Shown: piece by piece, positions 42,783-51,431 of the stretch
Layout of the letters: the number at the start of each line of letters is the position of its first letter
How positions within the stretch are numbered: position 1 is the stretch's first letter
Program-made: the position numbers and the translations under genes
The notes under the pieces: model-generated
Told to the model about the DNA's origin: nothing
Databases searched by the model: none
The model's input: the letters and a program-made list of their open reading frames with translations, nothing else
Source of the DNA: Chryseobacterium ureilyticum
GTDB taxonomy: Bacteria > Bacteroidota > Bacteroidia > Flavobacteriales > Weeksellaceae
Assembly: GCF_900156735.1 (NCBI RefSeq)
Contig: NZ_FTOL01000003.1
Location: forward strand, 496,001-560,000
Reading direction: 5' to 3'
DNA: 64,000 nt

Positions 42783-43915
42783 GAAAGCTGAACTTATACT
42801 TTTTATTTTTTGCATTGCTATGTTTTACAGCCTGTCGTACAGATGACACGATCATTCCAATAGAAGTGGTAGACGGTCTTGCTCCTGTTGAAAATACAGC
42901 GATCAAAGGATTCTACGTCCTTAATGAAGGTAATATGGGAAGCAATAAATGTACACTCGACTTCTTTGATTACACAAAAGGAACTTACTATCGAAATATC
43001 TACGCCGAGATCAACCCTGAAGTTATAAAAGAATTGGGAGATGTAGGAAATGATATTAAAATCTATGGAAGCAAACTGTACATCGTGGTTAATGTTTCCA
43101 ATAAAATAGAAGTGCTGGATGCTAAAACAGCAAAACGTATTAAATCTATTCCTCTTCAGAACTGCAGATATTTAACATTCAAAGGAGGGAAAGCTTATGC
43201 AAGTAGTTATGTAGGACCTGTAGATATCAATCCCAATGCACCCAAAGGAAAAGTAGTGGAAATTGATACCGTATCTCTTTCTGTGCAACGTGAAGCAACA
43301 GTGGGATATCAGCCTGAAGAGATAGAAATTGTGGGCAACCAGCTTTTTGTGGCAAATTCAGGAGGCTATATGGTTCCGAATTATGACAAAACGATTTCAG
43401 TGATAGACCTGAATACTTTTACAGAAATAAAGAAAATTGATGTAGCGATCAATCTTCACCGTCTTAAAAAAGATAATTACGGAGATCTTTATGTGACATC
43501 AAGAGGAGACTATTATGACGTTCCTTCCAATTTATACTTAATTGATGCTGCTACAGGAACCATCAAGAAAAACTTCCATATGGCTGTCAATGAAATGACA
43601 ATCGTGAATGACAAGCTTTATTTCTATGGAAACGAATTCAATTACAATACCCATACCTACAAAAAAACATTTGGAATCATTGACGTAAAGACCGAGCAGG
43701 TGATTTCAAATAAAATTATTGATTCCGAGTATGAATCTATCATCAAAACACCTTACGGAATCGCTGTAAACCCAATCACAGAAGATATTTACATTACAGA
43801 TGCCCGAAATTATGTGTCCATGGGATTTGTGTATTGCTTCGATAAAAACGGAAAGTTTAAATGGAAAACCGAAGGCGGAAATATCCCGGCTCACTTCGCT
43901 TTCTTATATAAATAG
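42779..43915 (+). CDS. BtuG-like beta-propeller surface lipoprotein
   Basis: This 378-residue lipoprotein has Cys19 followed by RTDD. The body is a YncE-like seven-bladed propeller, with repeats such as IEVLDAKTAKRIKSIPL and ISVIDLNTFTEIKKIDV. The segment FYVLNEGNMGSNKCTLDFFD resembles the start of Bacteroides BtuG (DUF5074-related), which captures B12 at very high affinity on top of BtuB. The ATGA overlap with the BtuB-like gene and the riboswitch support that role. I recall the motif from memory and could not align it here. Confidence 0.82.
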   Translation: MRKLNLYFLFFALLCFTACRTDDTIIPIEVVDGLAPVENTAIKGFYVLNEGNMGSNKCTLDFFDYTKGTYYRNIYAEINPEVIKELGDVGNDIKIYGSKLYIVVNVSNKIEVLDAKTAKRIKSIPLQNCRYLTFKGGKAYASSYVGPVDINPNAPKGKVVEIDTVSLSVQREATVGYQPEEIEIVGNQLFVANSGGYMVPNYDKTISVIDLNTFTEIKKIDVAINLHRLKKDNYGDLYVTSRGDYYDVPSNLYLIDAATGTIKKNFHMAVNEMTIVNDKLYFYGNEFNYNTHTYKKTFGIIDVKTEQVISNKIIDSEYESIIKTPYGIAVNPITEDIYITDARNYVSMGFVYCFDKNGKFKWKTEGGNIPAHFAFLYK

Positions 43916-43929
43916 TAAAACTGAGAAAC

Positions 43930-45147
43930 ATGAATAAAAAAACTGTTAATTATGTTATAACCGGGCTTTTATCTCTTCTTTTTGCAGGAATGATAGCCTC
44001 TTGTAAACATGACGATGATGAGGTGAATACGCCTACAGATCCTATTGTGACAGAGCCTTTCAAAGGATTGGATTCGGCTTATACGATTGAGCGTTTCAGA
44101 GTATTGAGTATTCCTACGAATATTCCCAATAACATTACCTGGAGCATTAATGACTCTATTATTTCTCAGAATTCTGAATTGGAATTTATCAGTACCAAGG
44201 TAGCTACTTATCCTTTAACCTTAAAGATCGGAAGTACAGGAGAAGTATTTCATTCTAAAATTAAAGTAACAAAAGAAGCCGGTACAATGAGTAAATATAT
44301 TTCTGATGTATTGGATTTCCGTCCGGCTGTAGGACAGTTTATGAACGAAATTCCTGAATATGAACCGGGACATACAGCTAATGATATACTTGCCAAAGTA
44401 AAAAAAGCACTAGTTGGTCCTACTACTTCAGATATAACTCTTGGTGGTTTCGGAGGTTACGTTGTTTTTGGCTTTGATCATACCATTCCAAATAAGGAAG
44501 GAAGAGATTTTAAAATCCTTGGGAATGCATTCTTTGGAAACGCAGCTACTGATCCCCGTTCAGGATCTTGTGAGCCGGGAATTATCATGGTTGCCTATGA
44601 TCGAAATAAAAACGGAAAACCAGATGATAATGAATGGTATGAAATAGCAGGAAGTGAATATTTTAAAAATACAACAATAAGGAATTACAGCATCACTTAT
44701 TTCAAACCGGATGAAAATAAAACACCTGTCCCAGGAAATCTGGGGTGGAATATAGATGTGGAATATATCAAATGGCAGGATAACCAAGGAAACAGTGGTT
44801 TCAAAACAAAGAATGTCTTCCATTTACAGAGTTATTACCCTCTTTGGATCCCTGGTCCTTCTTATGCTTTTACAGGAACAAGGCTTAAAAATAATTTTTA
44901 TGATCAAAGTGGTAATGGATCGTATTGGGTAGGGAAATCATATGAGTATGGATATGCAGATAATGCTCCCAATCAAGATGAGGCATCCAATATTGATATT
45001 TCCTGGGCTGTTGACCAAAGTGGTAAATACGTAAAGCTTCCGGGGATCGATTTTGTAAAAGTATATACAGGAATCAATCAGGAAGCTGGAAGGCTGGGAG
45101 AGGTTTCTACAGAAGTTTCAGGAGCATATGATTTACATTTTAAATAA
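43930..45147 (+). CDS. Surface lipoprotein of the corrinoid locus, 405 aa
   Basis: A lipoprotein with Cys25 followed by KHDDDE, a likely surface-export signal. An Ig-like N-terminal domain (TWSINDSIISQNSELEF) is followed by a beta-rich domain (GGFGGYVVFGFDHTI, DNEWYEIAGSEYF, ASNIDISWAVDQSGKYV). Similar 'cell surface proteins' accompany btuB and btuG genes in Bacteroidetes. Bacteroides also has a second B12-binding lipoprotein, BtuH, but I cannot say this is its homologue. The gene is 14 bp after the BtuG-like gene and in the same operon. Confidence 0.75.
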   Translation: MNKKTVNYVITGLLSLLFAGMIASCKHDDDEVNTPTDPIVTEPFKGLDSAYTIERFRVLSIPTNIPNNITWSINDSIISQNSELEFISTKVATYPLTLKIGSTGEVFHSKIKVTKEAGTMSKYISDVLDFRPAVGQFMNEIPEYEPGHTANDILAKVKKALVGPTTSDITLGGFGGYVVFGFDHTIPNKEGRDFKILGNAFFGNAATDPRSGSCEPGIIMVAYDRNKNGKPDDNEWYEIAGSEYFKNTTIRNYSITYFKPDENKTPVPGNLGWNIDVEYIKWQDNQGNSGFKTKNVFHLQSYYPLWIPGPSYAFTGTRLKNNFYDQSGNGSYWVGKSYEYGYADNAPNQDEASNIDISWAVDQSGKYVKLPGIDFVKVYTGINQEAGRLGEVSTEVSGAYDLHFK

Positions 45148-45178
45148 AAATCAATAATTCAACTATAAATTAATAAAA

Positions 45179-47497
45179 ATGAAAAAGTTTTATCTTTTGA
45201 CCCTGCTTTTTCTGTTTGCATTTTTTACGAATGCACAGATTCAGGTACAGGGTGTTCTGAGGAATGATATTCCTGGGACGGCGCAAAGCCAGCTTAGAGC
45301 AGCAGCTGCTCCATCAATCAGTTTTTCTGATATCAAGTATTGGGTAGGAACCGGTACCAATGAAGCTGCTTTTGTGGTACAGTGGAATGACAGTAAAAAT
45401 CCTGATGCTCTAGTTTGGGGTTTCAGATGGAATGGAACGGCAACAGGAACAGATATGATCAAAGCAATTGCTAAAGAAGATCAAAGACTTTTTACTTTAC
45501 TTTATCAGGGAACGCCACAGGGAACAGCTGTAGGAGGCTTCGGTTTTGACCTTGACGGACAGAATTTGCCAGGTCTATATTATAATGGAAATACATCTGC
45601 TCCGCTTCTTCCTGTAAACGGAATCGTTAATACAACAGCATATAATTTTGATGGTTATACTGCGATAGATACTAATGATCACTGGCAATCTGGTTGGGCA
45701 ACTAAAGGATATTGGTCTTACTGGATTAAAAACCCTGCAAATGCTAATTTTGGATATTCAGGAGTAGGAGCATCTTCCCGTGTATTACAAAACGGATCAT
45801 GGGATGTATGGAACTTTAATCCATCATTTAGTACAGTTCCAATTTCTTCAACATTGACACCTGTTTCTCCTTATGCTCCATCCGCTGCTTTAACAAGTGT
45901 GATGAATTTAAGGTCAGCAAATAGACTGAACAATTATACCAACGGATTCTTTATCGTAAATGAAGAATGGTTCGGACACACCAACGGATCTGTAAACTTT
46001 TTAGACAACAACGGAACCACTGAGTATAGAGTATATAGCAGTGCAAACAATAATCATGCTTTCGGAGCAACTACTCAGTACGGAACCATTTATGGAGACA
46101 AATTCTACTTTGTTTCAAAGCAGGAAGCTGATTTTGGTGACACACAATATACTCCTGGAGGAAGACTTGTTGTGGCGAATGCAGAGACTATGGAGAAATT
46201 AGCTTCATTCAATGATATTGGCGGTGGAGATGGAAGATCATTTGTCGGGGTGAATGAACACAAGGGATATATCGGTGCTTCTAATGGGATCTTCGTATTT
46301 AATATTGATAATCTAACGATAGGAAATATAATCCCGGGAACAGAAGGAACAGATCTTTACAGTGAGCAGATTGGGAATCTGATTCGTACCTCAAAGCATG
46401 TATATGCCGTAAAACAAGGAGTAGGAATTTTAGTCATTGATCCAAATACGGATACTGTAATTCACACGGTTGCTGGAGACTTCGATTCAGTAGTTCAGGC
46501 TAAAGACGGAAGTATCTGGGCAATTCAGCAGCAAGCTGTTGTGAATATTAATGCAGCAACATTTGCAACGCAATCTTACAATATCCCAACTTCAACTTAC
46601 CTTAGTTCTTGGGGAGCTTGGACTGCAGGTAGTTTTGCAGCGAGTAATACTGAAAATGTTCTTTATTGGTTCAAAGCAGGAGCTGTATGGGGAATTGGTA
46701 GTGAAGTTGTAAGATTTGATGTGGCTACCAAAGCATTCAATGAAAGCTTTATTACAATACCTGGGCAACAGGCAGGAGTTGATAAGCAAAGTCCTTACGG
46801 TTCAGCATTACGAGTAAATCCGGTAACTGGAGAGCTTATAGTAAATACGACTAACAGTCAGTATAACAAGAACTGGGTACATATATATAATACTAGCGGA
46901 ACGTTAACGAATACAAGATCATTGACTGATTATTACTGGTTCCCGGCATTAACGGTATTCCCGGATAATACAGCTCCAACAGTAAATAATACATTCCCAT
47001 CACAAGCTACAGTTGGAAATATTACAACTATTGACCTGAAAACAGTAGTTTCAGATACGGATAATTTCAATGTTGCAATTGTAAAATCAATCAAATCAAA
47101 CAGTAATTCTTCTGTAGTTTCAGCAGAGATCAATGCAAATGATGAATTAGTTTTAACTCCGCTTAGTGCAGGAACTGCAGATATTGTAATCAAATTTAAT
47201 TCTAATGGAAAACTTGTTGAAAAAACACTTACAGTAAACAGTCTTGGTAATACTTTATCCACAGTTGAGGTGAAAAAACTTCAATTCAGTATTTATCCAA
47301 ATCCAGCTACGGATATTGTTTATATCAAAACACCTGAAAAAATTATAAGCGTATCTATTTATGATGCTTCAGGTAAATTGGTTAACGCACATTTCAGTAA
47401 TGGGCAGGTAAATGTAAATACGTTGCCAAAAGGAGTATACATTCTAAAAGCTACAACTGATAAAGCTTTGTATCAGGAAAAAATAATTAAAAAATAA
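45179..47497 (+). CDS. T9SS-secreted DUF5074-type propeller protein
   Basis: This 772-residue protein has a signal peptide ending TNAQ. Four parts are visible: an N-terminal domain of about 190 residues rich in Trp and Gly (YWVGTGTNEAAFVVQWND, WGFRWNG), a propeller (GFFIVNEEWFGHTNGSVNFL, GGRLVVANAETMEKLASF), an Ig/cadherin-like stretch, and a type A T9SS tail (FSIYPNPATDIVYIKT, LPKGVYILKATT, final KIIKK). It is likely secreted or attached to the cell surface by type IX secretion. It is the last gene of the B12-regulated operon. Confidence 0.85.
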   Translation: MKKFYLLTLLFLFAFFTNAQIQVQGVLRNDIPGTAQSQLRAAAAPSISFSDIKYWVGTGTNEAAFVVQWNDSKNPDALVWGFRWNGTATGTDMIKAIAKEDQRLFTLLYQGTPQGTAVGGFGFDLDGQNLPGLYYNGNTSAPLLPVNGIVNTTAYNFDGYTAIDTNDHWQSGWATKGYWSYWIKNPANANFGYSGVGASSRVLQNGSWDVWNFNPSFSTVPISSTLTPVSPYAPSAALTSVMNLRSANRLNNYTNGFFIVNEEWFGHTNGSVNFLDNNGTTEYRVYSSANNNHAFGATTQYGTIYGDKFYFVSKQEADFGDTQYTPGGRLVVANAETMEKLASFNDIGGGDGRSFVGVNEHKGYIGASNGIFVFNIDNLTIGNIIPGTEGTDLYSEQIGNLIRTSKHVYAVKQGVGILVIDPNTDTVIHTVAGDFDSVVQAKDGSIWAIQQQAVVNINAATFATQSYNIPTSTYLSSWGAWTAGSFAASNTENVLYWFKAGAVWGIGSEVVRFDVATKAFNESFITIPGQQAGVDKQSPYGSALRVNPVTGELIVNTTNSQYNKNWVHIYNTSGTLTNTRSLTDYYWFPALTVFPDNTAPTVNNTFPSQATVGNITTIDLKTVVSDTDNFNVAIVKSIKSNSNSSVVSAEINANDELVLTPLSAGTADIVIKFNSNGKLVEKTLTVNSLGNTLSTVEVKKLQFSIYPNPATDIVYIKTPEKIISVSIYDASGKLVNAHFSNGQVNVNTLPKGVYILKATTDKALYQEKIIKK

Positions 47498-47529
47498 TTT
47501 TAGCATAGCTAATTTTTGTTTCACTCTTG

Positions 47530-47560
47530 CCTCGTTCAATTTTTTGGACGAGGTTTTTTT
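47530..47560 (+). terminator. Terminator of the corrinoid operon
   Basis: An 8-bp stem with one G-U pair (47530-47537 with 47546-47553) is followed by seven T, 32 bp after the stop. Confidence 0.88.
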
Positions 47561-47670
47561 ATATTAATGGAAAAGTTGTAGTGATGATATTTGAATCCGT
47601 GAAAGAATTTTTCAAGTGAATGTTTCTTAACTTTAAGAAACATTTCTATTTCTGTAGATGATATAAAACA

Positions 47671-47701
47671 AAAACGGCAGGCTTAAAAAGCCTGCCGTTT
47701 T
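47671..47701. terminator. Bidirectional terminator between convergent genes
   Basis: A perfect 12-bp stem (47671-47682 with 47690-47701) is flanked by A on one side and T on the other. It serves the minus-strand gene at 47718. Confidence 0.88.
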
Positions 47702-47717
47702 TTCTGGTTGCAATATT

Positions 47718-48497
47718 TTATTTAATCATAATTTTTTGAGAGTAGATTTCTCCTTTTTTCGTTTGAAGAGTCATAATGTAAACCCCACGAGGTTGATTGG
47801 TCTCAAACGTATTTGACTGTAGTTTCGTACGGAAGACCTCTTTTCCTGATGTATTTACCAATGTTACTTCAGAACCTTCTGCCGGAAGACTCTTATCAAG
47901 AGTAACCTGCCCATTTTGACTAGCAACTTTCATGCTGATGAATGGATCTCTATATTGGTATCCATAATATACTCTAAGTTCACCACCCAAACTCAATAAA
48001 CCTGCATTTACGTTAATTTTAATACGATCATAAGGGATATTCATTGTAAGTTCAATTTCTCCTTTACTAGGGTCTGTATCTCCAAGTTTAAGAATCTTGT
48101 TGGTTAAGTTTTGATAATCATTATTGGAAACATCACCATTGAAAGTCTCAATAGAAACACCTCCTAATACCTGAGCATTTAACGGAGTTCCATTAGAGCC
48201 AATACCAATAACTAGCTTGTTGGTATAAGTACTGTTTGGGAAAATTAATGTTTGTTCAGTACGTGCCAGTAACCCAACGGATACTTGTAATACAGAGTAA
48301 TCATTTTCGTTAGGTCCAATTGCGTTAAGAGGATTTACCACTCCACAACCTATACAAACACCATATACCTGACTGGTTTGAGCATTTGCATAATACTTGG
48401 TGATCTGTGCAGAAGACATAGAGCTCATTAAGAACAAAAATAGGGCTGACATAGCGGCTTTTGCTGCCCCTAGTCTCACAAATAAATTGGTTTTCAT
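47718..48497 (-). CDS. T9SS-sorted surface protein, 259 aa (paralogue 1)
   Basis: Signal peptide (ALFLFLMSSMSSAQ), a beta-rich domain and a type A T9SS sorting tail (EVTLVNTSGKEVFRTKLQ, RGVYIMTLQTKKGE, final KIMIK). The domain begins ANAQTSQVYGVCIGCGVVNP and has LSLGGELRVYYGYQYRDP near its end. It is a close paralogue of the protein encoded at 48712 (same order of motifs, including the CxGC pair). The function is unknown, and an adhesin or surface coat role is possible. Confidence 0.8.
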   Translation of the reverse strand: MKTNLFVRLGAAKAAMSALFLFLMSSMSSAQITKYYANAQTSQVYGVCIGCGVVNPLNAIGPNENDYSVLQVSVGLLARTEQTLIFPNSTYTNKLVIGIGSNGTPLNAQVLGGVSIETFNGDVSNNDYQNLTNKILKLGDTDPSKGEIELTMNIPYDRIKINVNAGLLSLGGELRVYYGYQYRDPFISMKVASQNGQVTLDKSLPAEGSEVTLVNTSGKEVFRTKLQSNTFETNQPRGVYIMTLQTKKGEIYSQKIMIK

Positions 48498-48664
48498 ATG
48501 TTGATATTTTAAGATTTTAGTTTTTGTAAATTTACATATAAAATGATTATGTTAGTGAATTTATTTCTTTTTTTTGTGATTTATTAATATTTCATTTAAA
48601 TAAAATTAAAATTTTGCTTTTGTTTGAATGAAATGAAATAATTGTTGTTCTTGCTATTAAACAT

Positions 48665-48699
48665 AAAAAAACGGTAACCTCCAGATGAGATTACCGTTT
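48665..48699 (-). terminator. Terminator of the 268-aa paralogue gene
   Basis: A stem of 9 bp (48669-48677 with 48691-48699) with extra pairing in the loop is followed on the minus strand by six T, 13 bp after the stop. Confidence 0.85.
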
Positions 48700-48711
48700 A
48701 ATTTTGTTAAA

Positions 48712-49485
48712 TTATTTGATGATAATTTTTTTAGAATAGGTTTTACCGTCTTTAGTTTGAACCGTTATAAAATAAACACCTTCAGTTTGATTAGACTCAA
48801 ACGTTTTTGATCTTAATGTAGAACGGAAGACTTCTTTTCCTGAAATATTGGTTAATGCTATTTCAGCACCTTCCAAAGGAATATTTGCATCAAGGGTTAC
48901 TTGTCCTCCTTGGCTATGAGCTGTAATATTGATCAATGGATCCTGATAAGCGTAGTAGATTCTAAACCCTCCGCCAAGACTTAATACACCTCCTGTTAAA
49001 CCGATTCTTATTCCATCATAAGGTTTTTCTGGTTTGAATTCTACAGTACCTCTGTTTGGAGTTGCTCCAAGCTTTAATAAACTTACATCAATTGTTCTTC
49101 TGTCTTCATTGGATGTTCCACCATTCATTGTTTCAAGAGTTACGCCACTTAATAATTGTACAGATAGTGGAATATTATCTGTTCCGATGCCTACTACTAA
49201 TCTTGTATTTGATCTAAGATCTGGAAATGTCAATGTTTGTTGGATACCACCTAATAATGCAGTCCCTAGCACCATAGTAGAATAATCATCTTGATTGTTT
49301 CCAATCGCATTCTGAGGATTCTCTACACGACATCCTAAACATGCTACTCCAAATACGCCTGAACTTTGAGCGTGAGCATAGATTCTGTTCTGTGCGAATG
49401 ACATTGTACCTGCTGAAAATAAAAATAAAGCCATCAATGAAGCTTTAAAAGAGGAGCGATTTCCCAAAAGTAAATTAAATTTCAT
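48712..49485 (-). CDS. T9SS-sorted surface protein, 257 aa (paralogue 2)
   Basis: A paralogue of the 47718-48497 product, with AHAQSSGVFGVACLGCRVEN, the CxGC-type pair, LSLGGGFRIYYAYQDP and a T9SS tail (NISGKEVFRSTLRSKTFE, final KIIIK). The ATG at 49485 is preferred to one at 49518, because the latter lies inside the likely -7 box (49516-49523). The signal peptide then reads from MKFNLLLGNRSS to MSFAQ. Each paralogue has its own terminator, so they are expressed separately. The function is unknown. Confidence 0.8.
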   Translation of the reverse strand: MKFNLLLGNRSSFKASLMALFLFSAGTMSFAQNRIYAHAQSSGVFGVACLGCRVENPQNAIGNNQDDYSTMVLGTALLGGIQQTLTFPDLRSNTRLVVGIGTDNIPLSVQLLSGVTLETMNGGTSNEDRRTIDVSLLKLGATPNRGTVEFKPEKPYDGIRIGLTGGVLSLGGGFRIYYAYQDPLINITAHSQGGQVTLDANIPLEGAEIALTNISGKEVFRSTLRSKTFESNQTEGVYFITVQTKDGKTYSKKIIIK

Positions 49486-49515
49486 GTTATTTATTTTTAA
49501 ATGAATAGTTTTATT

Positions 49516-49523
49516 CAAATTTA
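49516..49523 (-). promoter_or_regulatory. -7 box (TAAATTTG) of paralogue 2
   Basis: An exact TAnnTTTG match on the minus strand, 31 bases before the ATG at 49485. It decides the start. Confidence 0.5.
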
Positions 49524-49753
49524 AGCATTAAAAGGAAAAGGGAAAAATAATATTTCCATTTATGGTGATTTTTACATGAAATTTAATATTACTATATAAT
49601 GAGATATTGAGAATGCCCTTTTAAAAGGTTTTCTTAGATTAACTTTTGAAGATGTGCTCTAAAATATTAGGATTAAAAGAGCTATAGTATTGATGCAGGC
49701 TCTTGTGAATGTAGAAGTGATTATTAGATAAATAGGAGAGGTATATATACAAA

Positions 49754-49781
49754 AAAAAGGACTTTCGAAAAAGTCCTTTTT
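49754..49781 (-). terminator. Terminator of the tRNA-Glu/rpsT region
   Basis: A perfect 12-bp stem (49754-49765 with 49770-49781) with a 4-base loop lies directly 3' of the last tRNA-Glu. T follows on the minus strand. Confidence 0.88.
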
Positions 49782-49783
49782 GG

Positions 49784-49855
49784 TAGCCCGTAGGGGAATC
49801 GAACCCCTCTTACCAGAATGAAAATCTGAGGTCCTAACCGATAGACGAACGGGCC
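49784..49855 (-). tRNA. tRNA-Glu (TTC), copy 1
   Basis: A 72-base cloverleaf on the minus strand. The 5' acceptor arm begins GGCCCGT, the D arm has GTCT/GGAC, the anticodon loop TTTTCAT reads TTC, and the T arm is GGGGTTCGATTCCCC. It is identical to copies 2 and 3. CCA is not encoded. Confidence 0.96.
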
Positions 49856-49918
49856 CTCTATCTTCCATTACCGAAATAATGTGTTAGCTTTTGTTTTTAT
49901 AAGTATCAACTCTTATTG

Positions 49919-49990
49919 TAGCCCGTAGGGGAATCGAACCCCTCTTACCAGAATGAAAATCTGAGGTCCTAACCGATAGACGAACGGGCC
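49919..49990 (-). tRNA. tRNA-Glu (TTC), copy 2
   Basis: Identical in sequence to copy 1, 63 bp upstream of it in transcription order. Anticodon TTC. Confidence 0.96.
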
Positions 49991-50023
49991 GGTTAGATTA
50001 TGAAGTAATAGCTTTCTACTTTG

Positions 50024-50062
50024 TTTTTAAAAACCACTATAAAAACAAGTGGTTTTTAAAAA
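50024..50062 (-). terminator. Hairpin between tRNA-Glu copies 2 and 3
   Basis: Perfect 15-bp arms (50024-50038 and 50048-50062) with a T tract inside the 3' arm. It could terminate copy 3 or be a processing signal in a tRNA precursor. Confidence 0.55.
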
Positions 50063-50067
50063 TTAAG

Positions 50068-50139
50068 TAGCCCGTAGGGGAATCGAACCCCTCTTACCAG
50101 AATGAAAATCTGAGGTCCTAACCGATAGACGAACGGGCC
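50068..50139 (-). tRNA. tRNA-Glu (TTC), copy 3
   Basis: Identical to copies 1 and 2, 10 bp downstream of rpsT on the same strand. Anticodon TTC. Confidence 0.96.
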
Positions 50140-50149
50140 GCTATACTTA

Positions 50150-50404
50150 TTACGCTAATTTATTAACGTGTTTTGTCAATTTGCTTTTCAAGTTAGCCGC
50201 TTTGTTCTTGTGGATAATATTTTTCTTAGCTAATTTATCCAATAAAGCGATAACTTTTGGCAGTTGCTCTGTTGCAGCAGCTTTGTTTTCCTCATTTCTT
50301 AAGGCTTTCAATGCTGTTCTAGCAGTCTTGTGATAATATCTATTACGAAGTCTTCTAGTTTCGTTCTGTCTGATTCTCTTTAGTGCTGATTTATGATTTG
50401 CCAT
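50150..50404 (-). CDS. rpsT: 30S ribosomal protein S20
   Basis: S20 binds 16S rRNA early in 30S assembly. The 84-residue protein starts [20 protein letters not shown], the usual S20 N-terminus, and is Lys/Arg/Ala-rich throughout. An ATG 21 bases upstream is in frame, but it lies inside the -7 box (50423-50430), so 50404 is the start. The three tRNA-Glu genes follow immediately. Confidence 0.97.
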   Translation of the reverse strand: MANHKSALKRIRQNETRRLRNRYYHKTARTALKALRNEENKAAATEQLPKVIALLDKLAKKNIIHKNKAANLKSKLTKHVNKLA

Positions 50405-50422
50405 ATCGTTCAAATGTGAGTG

Positions 50423-50454
50423 CAAAACTATAAACTTTTTTTGAAACTACCAAA
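50423..50454 (-). promoter_or_regulatory. rpsT promoter, TTTG-N20-TAGTTTTG
   Basis: The -7 box TAGTTTTG (50423-50430) and the -33 TTTG (50451-50454) are both on the minus strand. The transcript would start about 12 bases before the rpsT ATG. Confidence 0.65.
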
Positions 50455-50470
50455 TTTATTTTTAAAAAAT

Positions 50471-50791
50471 TTAATTTTCTTCTGAAAGGTACTTTCTAAG
50501 CTTATCTATTGCTTGTTCTATTTTTAAATTTTCTTGTTCTTTTTCTATTTTTTTGATCGTATTTCCCAACATGATCAGTGCGTTATTCCATTCTCCAGTA
50601 GTATTGGTGAAAGTAAGTCCATCTATTGTTACTTCAAAAGCAACCCTTTCTCCGGTCCTGTAAAGCCTGAAACTTATTTTATCATCCTTGCCTGTAATCC
50701 CTTCTTCATTGATTTGTAAATCATAACTTTTTGGGTTAGAGTGGATTTTCTTAAAAAGCAATTTCGCTTCTTGTATTTTTAAATCCGGCAT
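50471..50791 (-). CDS. Hypothetical protein, 106 aa
   Basis: I do not recognise a family. It is a soluble, charged protein without signal peptide. The N-terminal half is beta-rich (KISFRLYRTGERVAFEVTIDG), and the C-terminal third is a coiled coil (KKIEKEQENLKIEQAIDKLRK). A minus-strand TATATTTG box at 50908-50915 lies 117 bases upstream and may drive it. It precedes rpsT on the same strand with a 66-bp gap. Confidence 0.65.
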   Translation of the reverse strand: MPDLKIQEAKLLFKKIHSNPKSYDLQINEEGITGKDDKISFRLYRTGERVAFEVTIDGLTFTNTTGEWNNALIMLGNTIKKIEKEQENLKIEQAIDKLRKYLSEEN

Positions 50792-51301
50792 GATATAAAA
50801 TTTGATAATCTGTAGTCTCCTACAGACTGTGGGTTATCAATAATATTTTTCATCAGTGTCACCATATTTGTTGACCAATTATGGTTAAATTTATTAAAAA
50901 ATTTTTGCAAATATAATGCTTTTGTGAGATATAACGTAAATAGAATGCTTTTTTGAAAGAAAAGTAATGGTGTTTTTATAGTGTTAGAAAATAAATGGCT
51001 CATTACCAATGTGCTATAATTCCAATATTTTCAGTGATGATCTTACAATTTAATGAAAATATCCAGTGAAAGAACAAGAAAATAGTCATTCAATGTTTTA
51101 TACTGAGCCATAATAAGAGAGAAATGAGCCTCGTAATCCATAAAATGGACTGTGGTTAAAAAGTAGCCGATGGGTTATTTTTACTAAGAAATTTGGTTTT
51201 AATAGGAAAAGCATCAAATCACCAGAATAATATCTTTCAGATTAGCCTATAGTTTTAAAATAAAAAAAGGAGAAATGATCATTGTCATTTCTCCTTTTTT
51301 G
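50792..51301. other. 510-bp gap upstream of the 106-aa gene
   Basis: It contains the -7 box at 50908-50915 (minus) and the tRNA terminator at 51263-51300. The middle part (50920-51250) shows no ORF with family features and no structured RNA that I recognise. Confidence 0.5.
51263..51300 (-). terminator. Terminator of tRNA-Glu copy 4
   Basis: A perfect 16-bp stem (51263-51278 with 51285-51300) sits immediately 3' of the tRNA on the minus strand. Confidence 0.88.
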
Positions 51302-51373
51302 TAGCCTATAGGGGAATCGAACCCCTGTTGCAAGAATGAAAATCTTGAGTCCTGACCACTAGACGAATAGGCC
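51302..51373 (-). tRNA. tRNA-Glu (TTC), divergent copy 4
   Basis: A 72-base cloverleaf with acceptor arm start GGCCTAT, D arm GTCT/GGAC, anticodon stem CAAGA/TCTTG and loop TTTTCAT (TTC). It differs from the other three copies in the acceptor and anticodon stems but has the same anticodon. Confidence 0.95.
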
Positions 51374-51431
51374 AAATTTTTGAGGTAGCAAAAGTAGAAA
51401 AACCTTTTGGAACCTCAAAATTATTTTTTAG

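Noticed and set aside
49659..49868. A minus-strand ORF of 69 codons across tRNA-Glu copy 1
   Set aside because: It reads through a tRNA gene and its terminator.
49784..50139. Three evenly repeated blocks that look like a CRISPR array
   Set aside because: Each unit is a complete tRNA-Glu cloverleaf and the spacers are irregular. No cas genes are present.
50779..51009. A minus-strand ORF of 76 codons upstream of the 106-aa gene
   Set aside because: It overlaps the -7 box and 5' region of that gene and shows no domain, signal peptide or conserved motif.
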